Shown here piece after piece: positions 52,452 to 61,522 of a stretch of 64,000 nt of DNA; the first letter of the stretch is position 1, and each line of letters begins with the position of its first letter. The stretch is from Bin52 sp965213935. Its GTDB lineage: Bacteria > Pseudomonadota > Alphaproteobacteria > Thalassobaculales > Thalassobaculaceae. The notes below the pieces were generated by a model. It saw only the letters and a list, made by a program, of their open reading frames with translations, was not told the origin of the DNA and searched no databases. The stretch spans positions 2,046,001-2,110,000 of the forward strand of contig CBDCAO010000012.1 in the NCBI GenBank assembly GCA_965213935.1, written 5' to 3'. The position numbers and the translations under genes were made by a program.

Positions 52452-53017
52452 TCCGGCCGTCCCGACGTTGCTCCCAGTGACTCCAGTGTCACCTGATCGT
52501 TGGTATAGATGCACAGGCCGGCGGCGATTGCCATGGCGCGGCGCGCCATTTCCTCGCCCGTCATGTCGTCGCGGTCACACAGGGCGCGGGCGGCCGCGAG
52601 AGCGAACGCGCCCCCGGACCCGATACCGATCAGGCCGTCCTCGGGTTCGAGCACGTCACCGGTTCCCGACAGGATCAGGGAGGTCTCGTGGTCGGCAACC
52701 GCCATCATCGCCTCGAGACGGCGCAGGTATCGGTCGGTACGCCAGTCCTTGGCAAGTTCCACGCAGGCACGGGTGAGCTGGGCCGGATACTGCTCCAGCC
52801 GCGCCTCGAGCCGTTCGAACAGGGTGAAGGCATCGGCGGTGGCGCCGGCAAAGCCGGCGATGACCCGGCCGCCAGCCAGCCGGCGAACCTTGCGGGCCTG
52901 GCTCTTCAGCACCGTGTTGCCCAAGGTGACCTGGCCGTCACCGGCGATCACCACCTGGTCCCGTGTACGGATCGACAGGATTGTCGTGCCATGCCAGACG
53001 GTCTTTTCGTGTGCCAT
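52448..53017 (-). CDS. hslV: ATP-dependent protease proteolytic subunit HslV
   Basis: A 189-residue threonine peptidase. The precursor MAHEKTVWHG is cut off to expose the nucleophile Thr11 in GTTILSIRT; IAGDGQVTLGNTV, the GFAGATADAFTLFERLE stretch and GIGSGGAFALAAARAL follow. It forms the double hexamer of the proteasome-like HslVU complex. The ATG at 53017 gives the standard propeptide. It is divergent from hisB with 84 bases between them, a conserved alphaproteobacterial arrangement. Confidence 0.97.
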   Translation of the reverse strand: MAHEKTVWHGTTILSIRTRDQVVIAGDGQVTLGNTVLKSQARKVRRLAGGRVIAGFAGATADAFTLFERLEARLEQYPAQLTRACVELAKDWRTDRYLRRLEAMMAVADHETSLILSGTGDVLEPEDGLIGIGSGGAFALAAARALCDRDDMTGEEMARRAMAIAAGLCIYTNDQVTLESLGATSGRPE

Positions 53018-53101
53018 GCGATGCCTTTCGATCCGTGCCCGGACTCGCCAGTGTTGACGCGACCTGATACATAGCGCGCCGACGGGACTGGAAGAAGACA
53101 C

Positions 53102-53725
53102 ATGAGCACGACGCGAACCGCCACTGTCGAGCGCATCACCACCGAGACCCGCATCACGGCACAGGTCAACATTGACGGGACCGGGACCTGCCGGGTGGCC
53201 ACCGGCATCGGGTTTCTCGATCACATGCTCGAGCAACTCGCGCGCCATTCCCTGATCGACCTTGAGCTCGATGCCGAGGGCGACCTTCACATCGATGCCC
53301 ACCATACCACCGAGGACTGCGGCTACGTCGTCGGCGAGGCGATCCGGCGCTGCCTCGGGGAGCGCCGCGGCATCGTGCGCTACGGTTCTGCCCGGGTGCC
53401 GATGGACGAGGCCCTGACCGAGGTCAGTCTCGACATTTCGGGCCGGCCGTACCTGGTCTGGCAGGTGCCGCTGGCCCAGGCCCGACTGGGGGACATGGAC
53501 ACCGAGCTGTTCCGCGAGTGGTTCCAGGCCTTCTCGCAGTCTGCCTCCATCACGCTGCATGTCACCACGCACCACGGCAGCAATACGCACCACATCGTCG
53601 AGTCCTGCTTCAAGGCGCTGGCGCGGGCACTGCGCCAGGCCATGACCATCGATCAGCGCGCCGCGAATGCGATCCCGTCGACCAAGGGATCACTGGGAGG
53701 ATCGGCGGGGCCGGTTGTCGCATGA
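53102..53725 (+). CDS. hisB: Imidazoleglycerol-phosphate dehydratase
   Basis: A 207-residue manganese enzyme for the sixth histidine step. The repeated metal-binding motifs are visible: GFLDHMLEQLARHS and DAHHTTEDC in the first half, HVTTHHGSNTHHIVESCFKALARALRQAM (two segments) in the second. It is the monofunctional form without the phosphatase domain. It heads hisB-hisH-GNAT-hisA-hisF-hisE. Its stop overlaps hisH as ATGA. Confidence 0.97.
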   Translation: MSTTRTATVERITTETRITAQVNIDGTGTCRVATGIGFLDHMLEQLARHSLIDLELDAEGDLHIDAHHTTEDCGYVVGEAIRRCLGERRGIVRYGSARVPMDEALTEVSLDISGRPYLVWQVPLAQARLGDMDTELFREWFQAFSQSASITLHVTTHHGSNTHHIVESCFKALARALRQAMTIDQRAANAIPSTKGSLGGSAGPVVA

Positions 53726-54378
53726 CGGTCGCGATCATCGACTACGGGTCGGGAAATCTGCGGTCCGCCGCCCGGGCGCTGGAGCGGGTTGTTGCCGGGA
53801 CCGGTTCACCGCGCCGTATCGAGGTGACGGCGGACCCGGACCGGGTGGCCGCCGCGGAACGCATTGTACTTCCCGGTGTCGGTGCCTTCGCCGACTGCCG
53901 GCGTGGCCTCGAGGCGATCGACGGTATGGTCGAGGCGCTGGAAGACCAGGTTCTCGAGCGCGCCCGCCCGTTCCTGGGCATCTGTGTCGGCATGCAGCTT
54001 ACCGCCGAGACCGGCCACGAGCACGGCGCGACGGCGGGGTTCGGCTGGATTCCGGGCCGGGTGGTTCCGATCGAGCCTGGTACCGATGCCGAGGGCCGCG
54101 CGCTCAAGGTGCCGCACATGGGGTGGAACTGCATCGCCCCGGCGCGAAGCCGGCATCCCGTGCTCGACGGTCTCGGCGTCGACGATCACCTCTATTTCGT
54201 GCACAGTTTCCACCTGGAGCCGACGTGTGAGCGGGACTTGCTGGCGACCACCGACTACGGAGGTCCGGTGACCGCGGCGGTGGGACGCGGGACCATTGTC
54301 GGCACCCAGTTCCATCCGGAGAAGAGCCAGGCAGCCGGTCTCCGGATCCTTGCCAACTTCCTGCGCTGGCGACCCTGA
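53722..54378 (+). CDS. hisH: Imidazole glycerol phosphate synthase, glutamine amidotransferase subunit
   Basis: A 218-residue class I amidotransferase that supplies ammonia to HisF. The triad is Cys88 in LGICVGMQL, His198 and Glu200 in GTQFHPEKS. It begins VAIIDYGSGNLRS as the family does. The upstream open frame is a shadow of hisB. Confidence 0.96.
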   Translation: MTVAIIDYGSGNLRSAARALERVVAGTGSPRRIEVTADPDRVAAAERIVLPGVGAFADCRRGLEAIDGMVEALEDQVLERARPFLGICVGMQLTAETGHEHGATAGFGWIPGRVVPIEPGTDAEGRALKVPHMGWNCIAPARSRHPVLDGLGVDDHLYFVHSFHLEPTCERDLLATTDYGGPVTAAVGRGTIVGTQFHPEKSQAAGLRILANFLRWRP

Positions 54379-54380
54379 TC

Positions 54381-54935
54381 ATGAATGATGCGCCACCGGC
54401 AATCCGGGTCGAGCGGATCGAGGCCCTGCGCCCCACCGATCTGCACGACCTGTGTGTCATCACGGATGAGTCGATCAAGGCCGGCGGCGGCTTCGGCTGG
54501 CTCAAGCCACCGCCCCGGCACGTGCTCGAGGCCTACTGGCGCGGGGTCCTGATGATCCCCGAGCGGACGCTGTTCGTCGGGTGGCTGGACGGCGCAATCG
54601 CCGGGTCCTGCCAGGTGCACCGCCCGCCGGACAACAACCAGGCCCAGAGGTCTGCCTGCAACCTGACGACGCATTTCGTGGTGCCCTGGGCGCGCGGCTA
54701 CGGCCTGTCGGGCCAGCTGCTCCTGTCCGCCGAACAGTATGCGAAGGACGTCGGGTTCCGGGTCATCAATCTCGACGTCCGGGCGACACAGGAGACGGCG
54801 CTCGAACATTATCGGAACCACGGCTACATCCGGTTCGGCTGCCACCCCTGCTATGCCCGGGTGGATGGCCGGGATGTCGAGGGGTATTACTTCTACAAGC
54901 CGCTGGTCGAAACCGGCGAGGAGCCGGACGCGTGA
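54381..54935 (+). CDS. GNAT-family N-acetyltransferase within the his operon
   Basis: A 184-residue GNAT protein. Core segments are TLFVGWLDGAIAGSCQVHRPP, HFVVPWARGYGLSGQLLLSAEQYAKDVGF with the acetyl-CoA loop ARGYGLS, and LDVRATQETALEHYRNHGY. The substrate is unknown. It lies three bases after hisH, and its stop overlaps the hisA GTG (GTGA), so it is translated with the histidine enzymes. It might acetylate a histidine-pathway metabolite or a tRNA/protein; nothing in the sequence decides. Confidence 0.8.
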   Translation: MNDAPPAIRVERIEALRPTDLHDLCVITDESIKAGGGFGWLKPPPRHVLEAYWRGVLMIPERTLFVGWLDGAIAGSCQVHRPPDNNQAQRSACNLTTHFVVPWARGYGLSGQLLLSAEQYAKDVGFRVINLDVRATQETALEHYRNHGYIRFGCHPCYARVDGRDVEGYYFYKPLVETGEEPDA

Positions 54936-55666
54936 TCCTGTTCCCCGCCATCGACCTTGCCGCCGGCCAGTGCGTGCGGCTGCTGCGCGGCGACATGGAT
55001 CAGGCAACAGTCTACAACCCGCAGCCGGCCGACCAGGCCGCCCGCTTCCGAGACGCCGGATGCCGGTGGATCCACGTTGTCGATCTTGACGGTGCGTTTT
55101 CCGGCCGATCGGTGAATGGCGATGCCGTTGAGGCGGTGATTTCGGCCGGGGTGCCGGTGCAGCTCGGCGGCGGGATCCGCACCATGGACGCGATCGGGGA
55201 CTGGCTCGAACGCGGCGTTGCCCGGGTGGTGCTCGGGACCGCTGCGCTGCGCGATCCGGGCCTGGTCCGCAAAAGCTGCAGGACCTTTCCCGGCCGAATT
55301 GCCGTCGGTATCGATGCCCGTGGCGGCATGGCGGCGGCACAGGGGTGGTCACAGACGACCTCGATCAGGGCCGATGTCCTCGCCCGGCGTTTCGAGGATT
55401 GCGGGGTGGCGGCGCTGGTCTTCACCGATATCGACCGGGACGGAGCGCTCACCGGTCTGAACCTGCCTGCAACCGTGGCGCTTGCCGCTGCCGTGCGGAT
55501 CCCGGTCATTGCCTCCGGAGGCGTGTCGTCGATCGACGACCTGATCGGGCTGGCCGCCTGTCGGGACACCGGCATCTGCGGCGTGATCTGCGGGCGTGCA
55601 CTGTATGACGGCCGGCTCGATCTTGCCGAGGGCCTGCGGGTTCTCGACGCGGACCGGTCATGCTGA
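54932..55666 (+). CDS. hisA: ProFAR isomerase (phosphoribosylformimino-AICAR ribotide isomerase)
   Basis: A 244-residue TIM-barrel isomerase for the fourth histidine step. It begins VILFPAIDLAAGQCVRLLRGD (catalytic Asp8), with VPVQLGGGIRTMDAI and FTDIDRDGALTGLN carrying the second catalytic Asp, and IPVIASGGVSSIDDL for phosphate binding. The GTG start at 54932 overlaps the GNAT stop. It overlaps hisF by seven bases. Confidence 0.96.
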   Translation: MILFPAIDLAAGQCVRLLRGDMDQATVYNPQPADQAARFRDAGCRWIHVVDLDGAFSGRSVNGDAVEAVISAGVPVQLGGGIRTMDAIGDWLERGVARVVLGTAALRDPGLVRKSCRTFPGRIAVGIDARGGMAAAQGWSQTTSIRADVLARRFEDCGVAALVFTDIDRDGALTGLNLPATVALAAAVRIPVIASGGVSSIDDLIGLAACRDTGICGVICGRALYDGRLDLAEGLRVLDADRSC

Positions 55667-56424
55667 CAACCCGGGTCATTCCCTGTCTCGACGTCAAGGA
55701 CGGCCGGGTGGTCAAGGGGGTGAACTTCGTCAACCTGGTCGACGCCGGCGACCCGGTGGAACAGGCGCGGCTCTACGATGCCGAGGGCGCGGACGAACTG
55801 TGTTTTCTCGACATCACCGCGAGCAGCGACGAGCGGGAAACCCTGCTCGACGTGGTCAGCCGGACGGCGGACCAGTGCTTCATGCCGCTGACCGTGGGCG
55901 GCGGGGTGAGAACCACCGAGGACATCCGCCGCCTGCTGCTCGCGGGCGCTGACAAGGTCTCGATCAACACCGCGGCCGTCCGGCGTCCGGAATTCGTGCG
56001 CGAAGCGGCGGAAAAATTCGGTTCCCAGTGCACCGTGGTCGCCATCGACGCCAAGCGATCCCGGTCGGGACGGTTCGAGGTCTTCACCCATGGCGGGCGC
56101 ACCGGGACCGGACTCGACGCCGTGGAGTGGGCCCGGCGCATGGTTGGCGCCGGGGCCGGAGAGATCCTGCTGACCTCGATGGACCGTGACGGAACCCGCG
56201 CCGGTTTCGACATTCCGCTCACCCGGGCGATCTCGGATGCGGCCCGGGTTCCCGTCATCGCGTCCGGCGGTGTCGGTGAACTCGACCATTTCGTCGAGGG
56301 TGTGCGCGATGGGGGCGCCTCCGCCGTGCTCGCGGCATCGGTCTTTCATTTCGGGCAGTTCCGGATCAGGGAGGTCAAGGCATACATGAAATCGGCTGGC
56401 ATCCCGGTGCGTCCGTCAGCATGA
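55660..56424 (+). CDS. hisF: Imidazole glycerol phosphate synthase, cyclase subunit
   Basis: A 254-residue TIM-barrel partner of HisH that forms imidazole glycerol phosphate and AICAR. Catalytic residues are Asp11 in IPCLDVKDGRVVKG and the Asp near 130 in CTVVAIDAKRS; LTVGGGVRTTEDIRRLL and LLTSMDRDGTRAGFD are typical. Length is standard. The stop overlaps hisE (ATGA). Confidence 0.97.
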   Translation: MLTTRVIPCLDVKDGRVVKGVNFVNLVDAGDPVEQARLYDAEGADELCFLDITASSDERETLLDVVSRTADQCFMPLTVGGGVRTTEDIRRLLLAGADKVSINTAAVRRPEFVREAAEKFGSQCTVVAIDAKRSRSGRFEVFTHGGRTGTGLDAVEWARRMVGAGAGEILLTSMDRDGTRAGFDIPLTRAISDAARVPVIASGGVGELDHFVEGVRDGGASAVLAASVFHFGQFRIREVKAYMKSAGIPVRPSA

Positions 56425-56750
56425 CAGGACGCACGCACCCCCTCGACGACCTGCTCCGGGTGATTGCGTCACGGTTCGGCGGCGACCCCGATGCCTCCTA
56501 CACTGCCCGGCTGCTGGCCCACGGGACCCCGGAGATCGCCCGCAAGCTGGGCGAGGAGGCGGTGGAGACCATGATCGAGGCGCTGTCGGGAACCCCGGAC
56601 GGCGTGGCGGCGGAAAGCGCCGACCTGCTCTACCATCTGCTGGTGTTGTGGCACGATGCCGGGGTTGATGCCGAACAGGTCTGGGCCATCCTTGAGCAGA
56701 GGTCCGGGATGTCCGGGCTGGAGGAAAAGTCGCGGCGCGGACAGGAGTGA
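56421..56750 (+). CDS. hisE: Phosphoribosyl-ATP diphosphatase
   Basis: A 109-residue all-alpha MazG-like enzyme for the second histidine step. Family motifs are SYTARLLAHGTPEIARKLGEEAVETMIEAL with the conserved ExxE, and SADLLYHLLVLW. It is a monofunctional HisE without a fused HisI. It ends the his cluster, seven bases from the convergent gshB stop. Confidence 0.95.
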   Translation: MTGRTHPLDDLLRVIASRFGGDPDASYTARLLAHGTPEIARKLGEEAVETMIEALSGTPDGVAAESADLLYHLLVLWHDAGVDAEQVWAILEQRSGMSGLEEKSRRGQE

Positions 56751-56757
56751 GGCCGGC

Positions 56758-57699
56758 CTACAGCCGCGCCTCGATGGCGTCCCAGATCATTGCCGCCGGA
56801 TTGATGCCGTCGAATCGGCCCAGTTCCTGGATGCCGGTCGGCGACGTGACATTGATTTCGGTGAGCCAGTCCCCGATCACGTCGATCCCGACAAACACCA
56901 GTCCGCGCTCGCGCAGTGCCGGTCCGATCTGCTCGCAGATCTCGTGGTCGCGCCGGGTCATCTCCCAGCGCTGCGGCTGGCCGCCGACATGCATGTTGGA
57001 CCGCGCCTCGCCTTCGGCCGGGATCCGGTTGATGGCGCCGACCGCCTGTCCGTCAACCAGGATGATGCGCCGGTCACCCTGGCGGACCTCCGGCAGGTAG
57101 CGCTGGACGATCAGCGGTTCCCGGTTGATGGTGCCGAACAGTTCGAGCAGTGCGTTCAGGTTCTCGTCCCCGGGGCCGACGTGGAACACGCCCGCACCCC
57201 CGTTGCCGAACAACGGCTTGATGATGATGTCGCGATGGGTGTCACGAAACTCGCGGACCTCCTCGGCGTCATGCGTGATCAGGGTTGGCGGCATCAGCCC
57301 GGGAAAACCGGTCGAGAACAGTTTTTCCGGCGCATTGCGGACCTGTGCCGGATCGTTGATCACCAGAGTGCCGGGCTGGAGCTGCTCGAGCACGTGGGTC
57401 GCGGTGATGTAGGACATGTCGAACGGCGGATCCTGGCGCATCAGGACCACATCGACCTCGCCGGCGAGGTCCACCGTCCTGCGCTCGCCGAGCGACGAGT
57501 GGTTGCCGGCCACCCGGCGGACCGCGAGCGGTCGTGCCTTCGCTGTCACCTGCCGGTCGCGCCACGACAGGTTGTCCGGCAGGTAGTGCAACAGCGCGTG
57601 ACCCCGGTCCTGCGCCTCGAGCGCCAGGGCGAAGGTGCTGTCTGCGTCGATGTCGACATCCTCGATCGGGTCCATCTGGATCGCGACGGTCAAGCTCAT
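56758..57699 (-). CDS. gshB: Glutathione synthetase
   Basis: A 313-residue ATP-grasp ligase joining gamma-glutamylcysteine and glycine. It begins VAIQMDPIEDVDIDADSTFALALEAQ, has LMRQDPPFDMSYI, IIIKPLFGNGGAGVF (the ATP-grasp loop), RYLPEVRQGDRRIILVDG and VIGDWLTEINVTSPTG. The ATG at 57699 gives the bacterial GshB length; the 25 additional upstream codons are non-conserved. UPF0102 (yraN), often found between rsmI and gshB in alphaproteobacteria, is not present. Confidence 0.96.
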   Translation of the reverse strand: MSLTVAIQMDPIEDVDIDADSTFALALEAQDRGHALLHYLPDNLSWRDRQVTAKARPLAVRRVAGNHSSLGERRTVDLAGEVDVVLMRQDPPFDMSYITATHVLEQLQPGTLVINDPAQVRNAPEKLFSTGFPGLMPPTLITHDAEEVREFRDTHRDIIIKPLFGNGGAGVFHVGPGDENLNALLELFGTINREPLIVQRYLPEVRQGDRRIILVDGQAVGAINRIPAEGEARSNMHVGGQPQRWEMTRRDHEICEQIGPALRERGLVFVGIDVIGDWLTEINVTSPTGIQELGRFDGINPAAMIWDAIEARL

Positions 57700-57786
57700 G
57701 CAGGAAGGTCCGCTGCTGTCTGTTCTTCCATCAGGAATCAGGCGGATCATGCGACGTGGTGCAACCGTGCGCAACCGTATGCAGGC

Positions 57787-58611
57787 TCAGTTGAGCCGTA
57801 TCCGGCACCCTTCGCGCAACCGCGCCAGCTGGTAGCGTGCCGAACCGGACAGCGAACCTTGTTCGAGGCAGCGGGTGATCAGGTCGATCGCCGCCTGGTA
57901 CCTGCCGAGCTGCGCGTTGCAGACCGCCGACCTGGCCCAGATGCGGTCGTCATCGGGAGCCAGGATCATCATCCGCTCCAGGATGGCGCCGGCCCTCTCG
58001 GTGGAGTCGGTGGCTTCAAGACGCATGGCGATGTTGTTGAGCAGGCGCAGCACCACGTCGCGGTCGCAGACCTCCGCCGTCATCTGCGGGGAAAGCCTGA
58101 CCGCTTCCCGCTGCGTCCTCGCGAGCAGTCCGCGAAGGTCGGCGGCCGAGCAGTCTCGCCCGCCGGAAAAGGGATCGAGGATCGACCGCATCGGACCCGT
58201 GGTGACGCGAACGAGAAAATGGCCCGGAAAGGCCAGGCCTTCCGCATCCCAGCCCTGTGCGCGCGCGGCATGGATGTAAAGAATGCCGAGAGCCACCGGC
58301 AGTCCCTTGCGCCGGTCCATCACCCGCATCAGGTTGGCGTTCTGCAGGTCGTCGTAGTTGACGCTGTCTCCCTCGTAGCCGAGTTCGGTACCGATGACGC
58401 GTGCCAGGCAGGAAACCGGTTCCGATGCCTGTGCGACACAGCGGGCCACCCGGCCGGACATGTCGTCGAGTTCCTGCAGATAGCGCCCGAGCGGGACTAC
58501 GGGACGATCAAGGGCGGCAAGCGCGAGTGCAGTCTCGGCGATGGGCCACGGCGCGGTACCGAGGCCGGCGGCCCTGCGCAGGATCGCGTCCGGGTTCCGC
58601 TCCCCGGTCAA
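57787..58611 (-). CDS. SirB1-family protein (transglutaminase-like fold with TPR)
   Basis: A 274-residue protein with the SirB1_N transglutaminase-like domain (about 60-180), with NLMRVMDRRKGLPVALGILYIHAARAQGW as two segments and LAFPGHFLVRV, followed by a C-terminal TPR-like part (about 190-270) with DDRIWARSAVCNAQLGRYQAAIDLI. The catalytic cysteine of true transglutaminases is not evident, as in other SirB1 proteins. The function is unknown. The start appears to be the TTG at 58611, overlapping the BON-gene stop as TTGA. It may be co-transcribed with rsmI and gshB. Confidence 0.82.
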   Translation of the reverse strand: MTGERNPDAILRRAAGLGTAPWPIAETALALAALDRPVVPLGRYLQELDDMSGRVARCVAQASEPVSCLARVIGTELGYEGDSVNYDDLQNANLMRVMDRRKGLPVALGILYIHAARAQGWDAEGLAFPGHFLVRVTTGPMRSILDPFSGGRDCSAADLRGLLARTQREAVRLSPQMTAEVCDRDVVLRLLNNIAMRLEATDSTERAGAILERMMILAPDDDRIWARSAVCNAQLGRYQAAIDLITRCLEQGSLSGSARYQLARLREGCRIRLN

Positions 58612-59204
58612 GGAGCGACGTCCGCCGTCACGTGGCTCACCACGTTCTCGACAAACTGAATGTTGCTCGCATGATTCGTCACCCGGTCGAGTTCGCCCTG
58701 CGATCGCGCCGTTCCGAACAGGTAGACGGTCCCGTTGACGGTATCGACACTGTAGGTGATCGAGCGTACGTGGGTGTCGAACAGCAACCGGCTCTGGAGG
58801 GTCTTGGTCACGATGAGATCGCGTGCCCGGTCGAGAAGGGTTGTCGTATCCGTGACCTGCAGTTCGTTGATGACTTCGCGAACCCCGTCGATCTGCCAGA
58901 CCAGCCGGGTCGCCTCGAGCCGGTCCCGGGGGGTCTGGACCGTCCCGGTGAGCAGGACGCGGCCATTCTCTATTGCAAGGGAAACCGCGCCGAACAGGTC
59001 GACATCGTGTTGGAACAGGGCATCATTGACCCGGGCCCGGATCGCAATGTCCTCGACAGTCCTGCTGACCTCGGTCCTGATCTGAGTCGACTCCGCGATG
59101 GCTGTGGCAGCGGCACCGGCATCGATCGTCATCTCGACCGGCGCACAGCCGGCCGCCATGAACAGGGCGATTACTGTGGCGCCCCAACGGGGTCCTGCTC
59201 TCAT
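58608..59204 (-). CDS. BON-domain lipoprotein (DolP/YraP-like)
   Basis: A 198-residue outer-membrane-type lipoprotein. The signal sequence ends FMAAGC, so Cys20 would be lipidated. Two BON domains follow (about 50-115 and 120-195), each with the pattern of a VNDAL helix, a strand with NGRVLLTGTV or NGTVYLFGTA and a final VREVINELQV or VENVVSHV strand. In enterobacteria the homolog DolP (YraP) supports outer-membrane integrity and is encoded near rsmI and lpoA, the same neighbours as here. The ATG at 59204 overlaps the rsmI stop (ATGA). Confidence 0.88.
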   Translation of the reverse strand: MRAGPRWGATVIALFMAAGCAPVEMTIDAGAAATAIAESTQIRTEVSRTVEDIAIRARVNDALFQHDVDLFGAVSLAIENGRVLLTGTVQTPRDRLEATRLVWQIDGVREVINELQVTDTTTLLDRARDLIVTKTLQSRLLFDTHVRSITYSVDTVNGTVYLFGTARSQGELDRVTNHASNIQFVENVVSHVTADVAP

Positions 59205-60085
59205 CCGGCGCTCTCCCCTGTCTGTGAGGTCGTTTCCTGAAGCTCGATCGCGCGCCGATAGACACGCGCGCGGGCCACGCCCGTGGCTTCCGCCACGCTG
59301 CGGACCGCATCGCGCAGCGTGGCGTCACGCAGGGCACCGCGCAACAGCTCGTCAATCTCTTCCTCCCCGATCCTGACGGGAGCGGGGGGGCCGAACAGCA
59401 CCACCACTTCACCTCGTGGCGGTCCCGTCTCGCGATAATGGGCGCGCAGCTCCGTTATGCTGCCCTCGCGGACTTCCTCGTACACCTTGGTGAGCTCGCG
59501 CGCGACCACGGCCTGCCGCCCGCCGAGCTCAAGTTCGGCATCGGCGAGCAGGGCCTGGAGCCTGCGCGGTGATTCGTGGAACACGAGCGTTGCCGCGAGA
59601 CCCGCGAGACCTGCGAGACGGGTGCGCCGGGCGGCGCGACGGGAGGGCGGGAACCCGCCGAAGTAGAAGCTGTCCGTTGGCAACCCGGAAATGGCCAACG
59701 CGGCGATCAGCGCGGTCGGCCCCGGCACGATCGAAACAGCGATCCCGGCATCGCGGCAGGCCCGGACCAGCCGGAAACCCGGATCGGAAATCGCCGGTGT
59801 GCCGGCATCGCTCACCAGTGCGATGCAGTGGCCCGCAGCAAGCCGTTCCAGGATCCGCGGGCGGACCCGGGCTGCATTGTGATCGTGATAGGACGAAAGC
59901 GGGGTTTCGAGCCCGTACGCCGCCATCAGCCGCCGGGTGATCCGGGTGTCCTCGCACAATACCAGATCCACTGCGCCAAGGACCTCGACGGCGCGATGGC
60001 TGACATCGCCGAGATTGCCGACCGGCGTCGCTACCAGCACGAGTCCTGTGGGCCGGGAGCTCGATGCGGACTCTGCGGTACACAC
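59201..60085 (-). CDS. rsmI: 16S rRNA (cytidine1402-2'-O)-methyltransferase
   Basis: A 294-residue tetrapyrrole-methylase-fold enzyme that modifies C1402 in the ribosomal P site. It has LVLVATPVGNLGDVSHRAV, LCEDTRITRRLMAAYG, IALVSDAGTPAISDPGFRLV, VPGPTALIAALAISGLP and FFxGF-type FYFGGFPPS. I prefer the GTG at 60085, with AAGG nine bases upstream; an ATG at 60118 would add 11 residues. The longer upstream frame is a shadow of the lipoprotein gene on the other strand. Confidence 0.94.
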   Translation of the reverse strand: MCTAESASSSRPTGLVLVATPVGNLGDVSHRAVEVLGAVDLVLCEDTRITRRLMAAYGLETPLSSYHDHNAARVRPRILERLAAGHCIALVSDAGTPAISDPGFRLVRACRDAGIAVSIVPGPTALIAALAISGLPTDSFYFGGFPPSRRAARRTRLAGLAGLAATLVFHESPRRLQALLADAELELGGRQAVVARELTKVYEEVREGSITELRAHYRETGPPRGEVVVLFGPPAPVRIGEEEIDELLRGALRDATLRDAVRSVAEATGVARARVYRRAIELQETTSQTGESAG

Positions 60086-60172
60086 GCGCGCTTGCCTTGG
60101 GTTACACGTTCTGCACATCCTGAGCCATAACCCTGTACCCGTGATGGTCGTACCTGTCGAGCGGAGATGGAC

Positions 60173-61522
60173 ATGGCGCCCGCAACCGGAGTGGCGAGGC
60201 CCGGGTGGCGTGGGACGGTCCTGCTGGCAAGCGGCTTCCTGTCGATGCTGCTGGGCGGCTGCGAGTTGCGCAGTTCCGGCAACGCCGGGCCGCGCCTTCC
60301 CCAGCCCCCTGTTGTCGTAAAGCCGGCGCCCGTACCGAAGGTTGCCGTCGAAATTCCTGCCAGGACCAGAGAAAGCGAACCGAAAGCGGCGCGGATCGCG
60401 CTGCTCGCACCGATGACGGGACCGCGTGCGAGCCTGGGACGCTCGCTGCTCAACGCGGCGGAACTGGCCCTGTTCGAGACAGCGGGTCCGGATCTCGAGT
60501 TGCGGATCTACGACACGCGCGGCGTTCCGGACGGCGCACGCACGGGTGCCCGCGAGGCCATCGCCGATGGTGCGAGGATCATCCTCGGCCCGGTGTTCGG
60601 CATTTCGGCCGAGGCGGTCCGCCCGATTGCGTCCGCCGCCGGCGTCAGCGTGATCAGCTTTTCCAACGACCGGACCATCGCCGGCGACGGGCTCTATGTG
60701 CTCGGGGTCCTGCCGGAACAGCAGGTCGACCGGGTCGTCAGGCTGGCGGCGCAGAACGGGCGGACCTCGCTGGGCGTGCTGGCGCCCCACGGCAAGTTTG
60801 GCCGCACGGTGACCGAGGCCGCGCAGCGAACTGCCGAACAGGTCGGACTTTCGGTGACCCGCGTCCAGGGCTATGACCCGCAGGTGGCCGATCTCGAGAC
60901 GGTGGTCCGCGAGTTTGCGGAGTACGATCGCAGGAAACAGGCACTTGCGGACCAGCGTTCCCTGCTGGGGTCGCGCACGGACGCGGTCTCGCGCGCAGCC
61001 CTTCATCGCCTGCGGTCGATGGAGACCTTCGGGGCACCGCCGTTCGACGCGGTGCTGCTGCCCACGGGCGGCCGCCATCTGCGTACGATTGCCGCCCTGC
61101 TGGCCTATTACGATATCGACCCGTCGCACGTGCAGTTCATCGGCACCTCCCTGTGGGACGGAACCGAGGGGCTTGGCACCGAGCCGTCGCTGCGCGGTGG
61201 CTGGTTTGCCACGGTATCGCCGGAACACCGCAGCCGGTTCCGCCAGCGGTTCACCGCCCTGTTCGAAGTCGAGCCACAGGAGATCGCGTCCCAGGGGTAC
61301 GATGCGATGCTGCTCGCCGTCACCCTGGCCGGAGCCGACGGCACTGGAACCTTCAGTGACGATGTCCTGACCGATCCAGTCGGGTATGCCGGCGTCGACG
61401 GCCTGTTCAGACTGCTGCCTGACGGTTCGAACCAGCGCGGCCTTGCGGTCATGCAGGTTGGCGACCGGACGGTCACAGTCCTTGATCCTGCTCCGGAGCG
61501 GTTTGACCAGGACCAGTTCTGA
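60173..61522 (+). CDS. LppC/LpoA-like lipoprotein (penicillin-binding protein activator)
   Basis: A 449-residue lipoprotein. The signal ends MLLGGC, so Cys30 would be lipidated and anchored in the outer membrane. A Pro-rich linker leads into a periplasmic type I ligand-binding fold (about 70-440): ARIALLAPMTGPRASLGRSLLNAAELALF, then IILGPVFGISAEAVRPIA, SFSNDR and DAVLLPTGGRHLRTIAALL. It matches the PBP activator C-terminal domain family; LpoA stimulates PBP1A in E. coli. I start at the ATG at 60173, which has GGAG six bases upstream; an in-frame ATG lies at 60167. It is divergent from rsmI and its 3' end overlaps hemW by 50 bases. Confidence 0.88.
   Translation: MAPATGVARPGWRGTVLLASGFLSMLLGGCELRSSGNAGPRLPQPPVVVKPAPVPKVAVEIPARTRESEPKAARIALLAPMTGPRASLGRSLLNAAELALFETAGPDLELRIYDTRGVPDGARTGAREAIADGARIILGPVFGISAEAVRPIASAAGVSVISFSNDRTIAGDGLYVLGVLPEQQVDRVVRLAAQNGRTSLGVLAPHGKFGRTVTEAAQRTAEQVGLSVTRVQGYDPQVADLETVVREFAEYDRRKQALADQRSLLGSRTDAVSRAALHRLRSMETFGAPPFDAVLLPTGGRHLRTIAALLAYYDIDPSHVQFIGTSLWDGTEGLGTEPSLRGGWFATVSPEHRSRFRQRFTALFEVEPQEIASQGYDAMLLAVTLAGADGTGTFSDDVLTDPVGYAGVDGLFRLLPDGSNQRGLAVMQVGDRTVTVLDPAPERFDQDQF

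Noticed and set aside
56656..58659. A 667-codon plus-strand open frame opposite gshB and the SirB1 gene
   Set aside because: Antisense shadow of two recognised genes.
59201..61228. A 675-codon frame that would make a much longer RsmI
   Set aside because: The N-terminal 370 codons are antisense to the lipoprotein gene and unlike RsmI; the true start is near 60085 or 60118.
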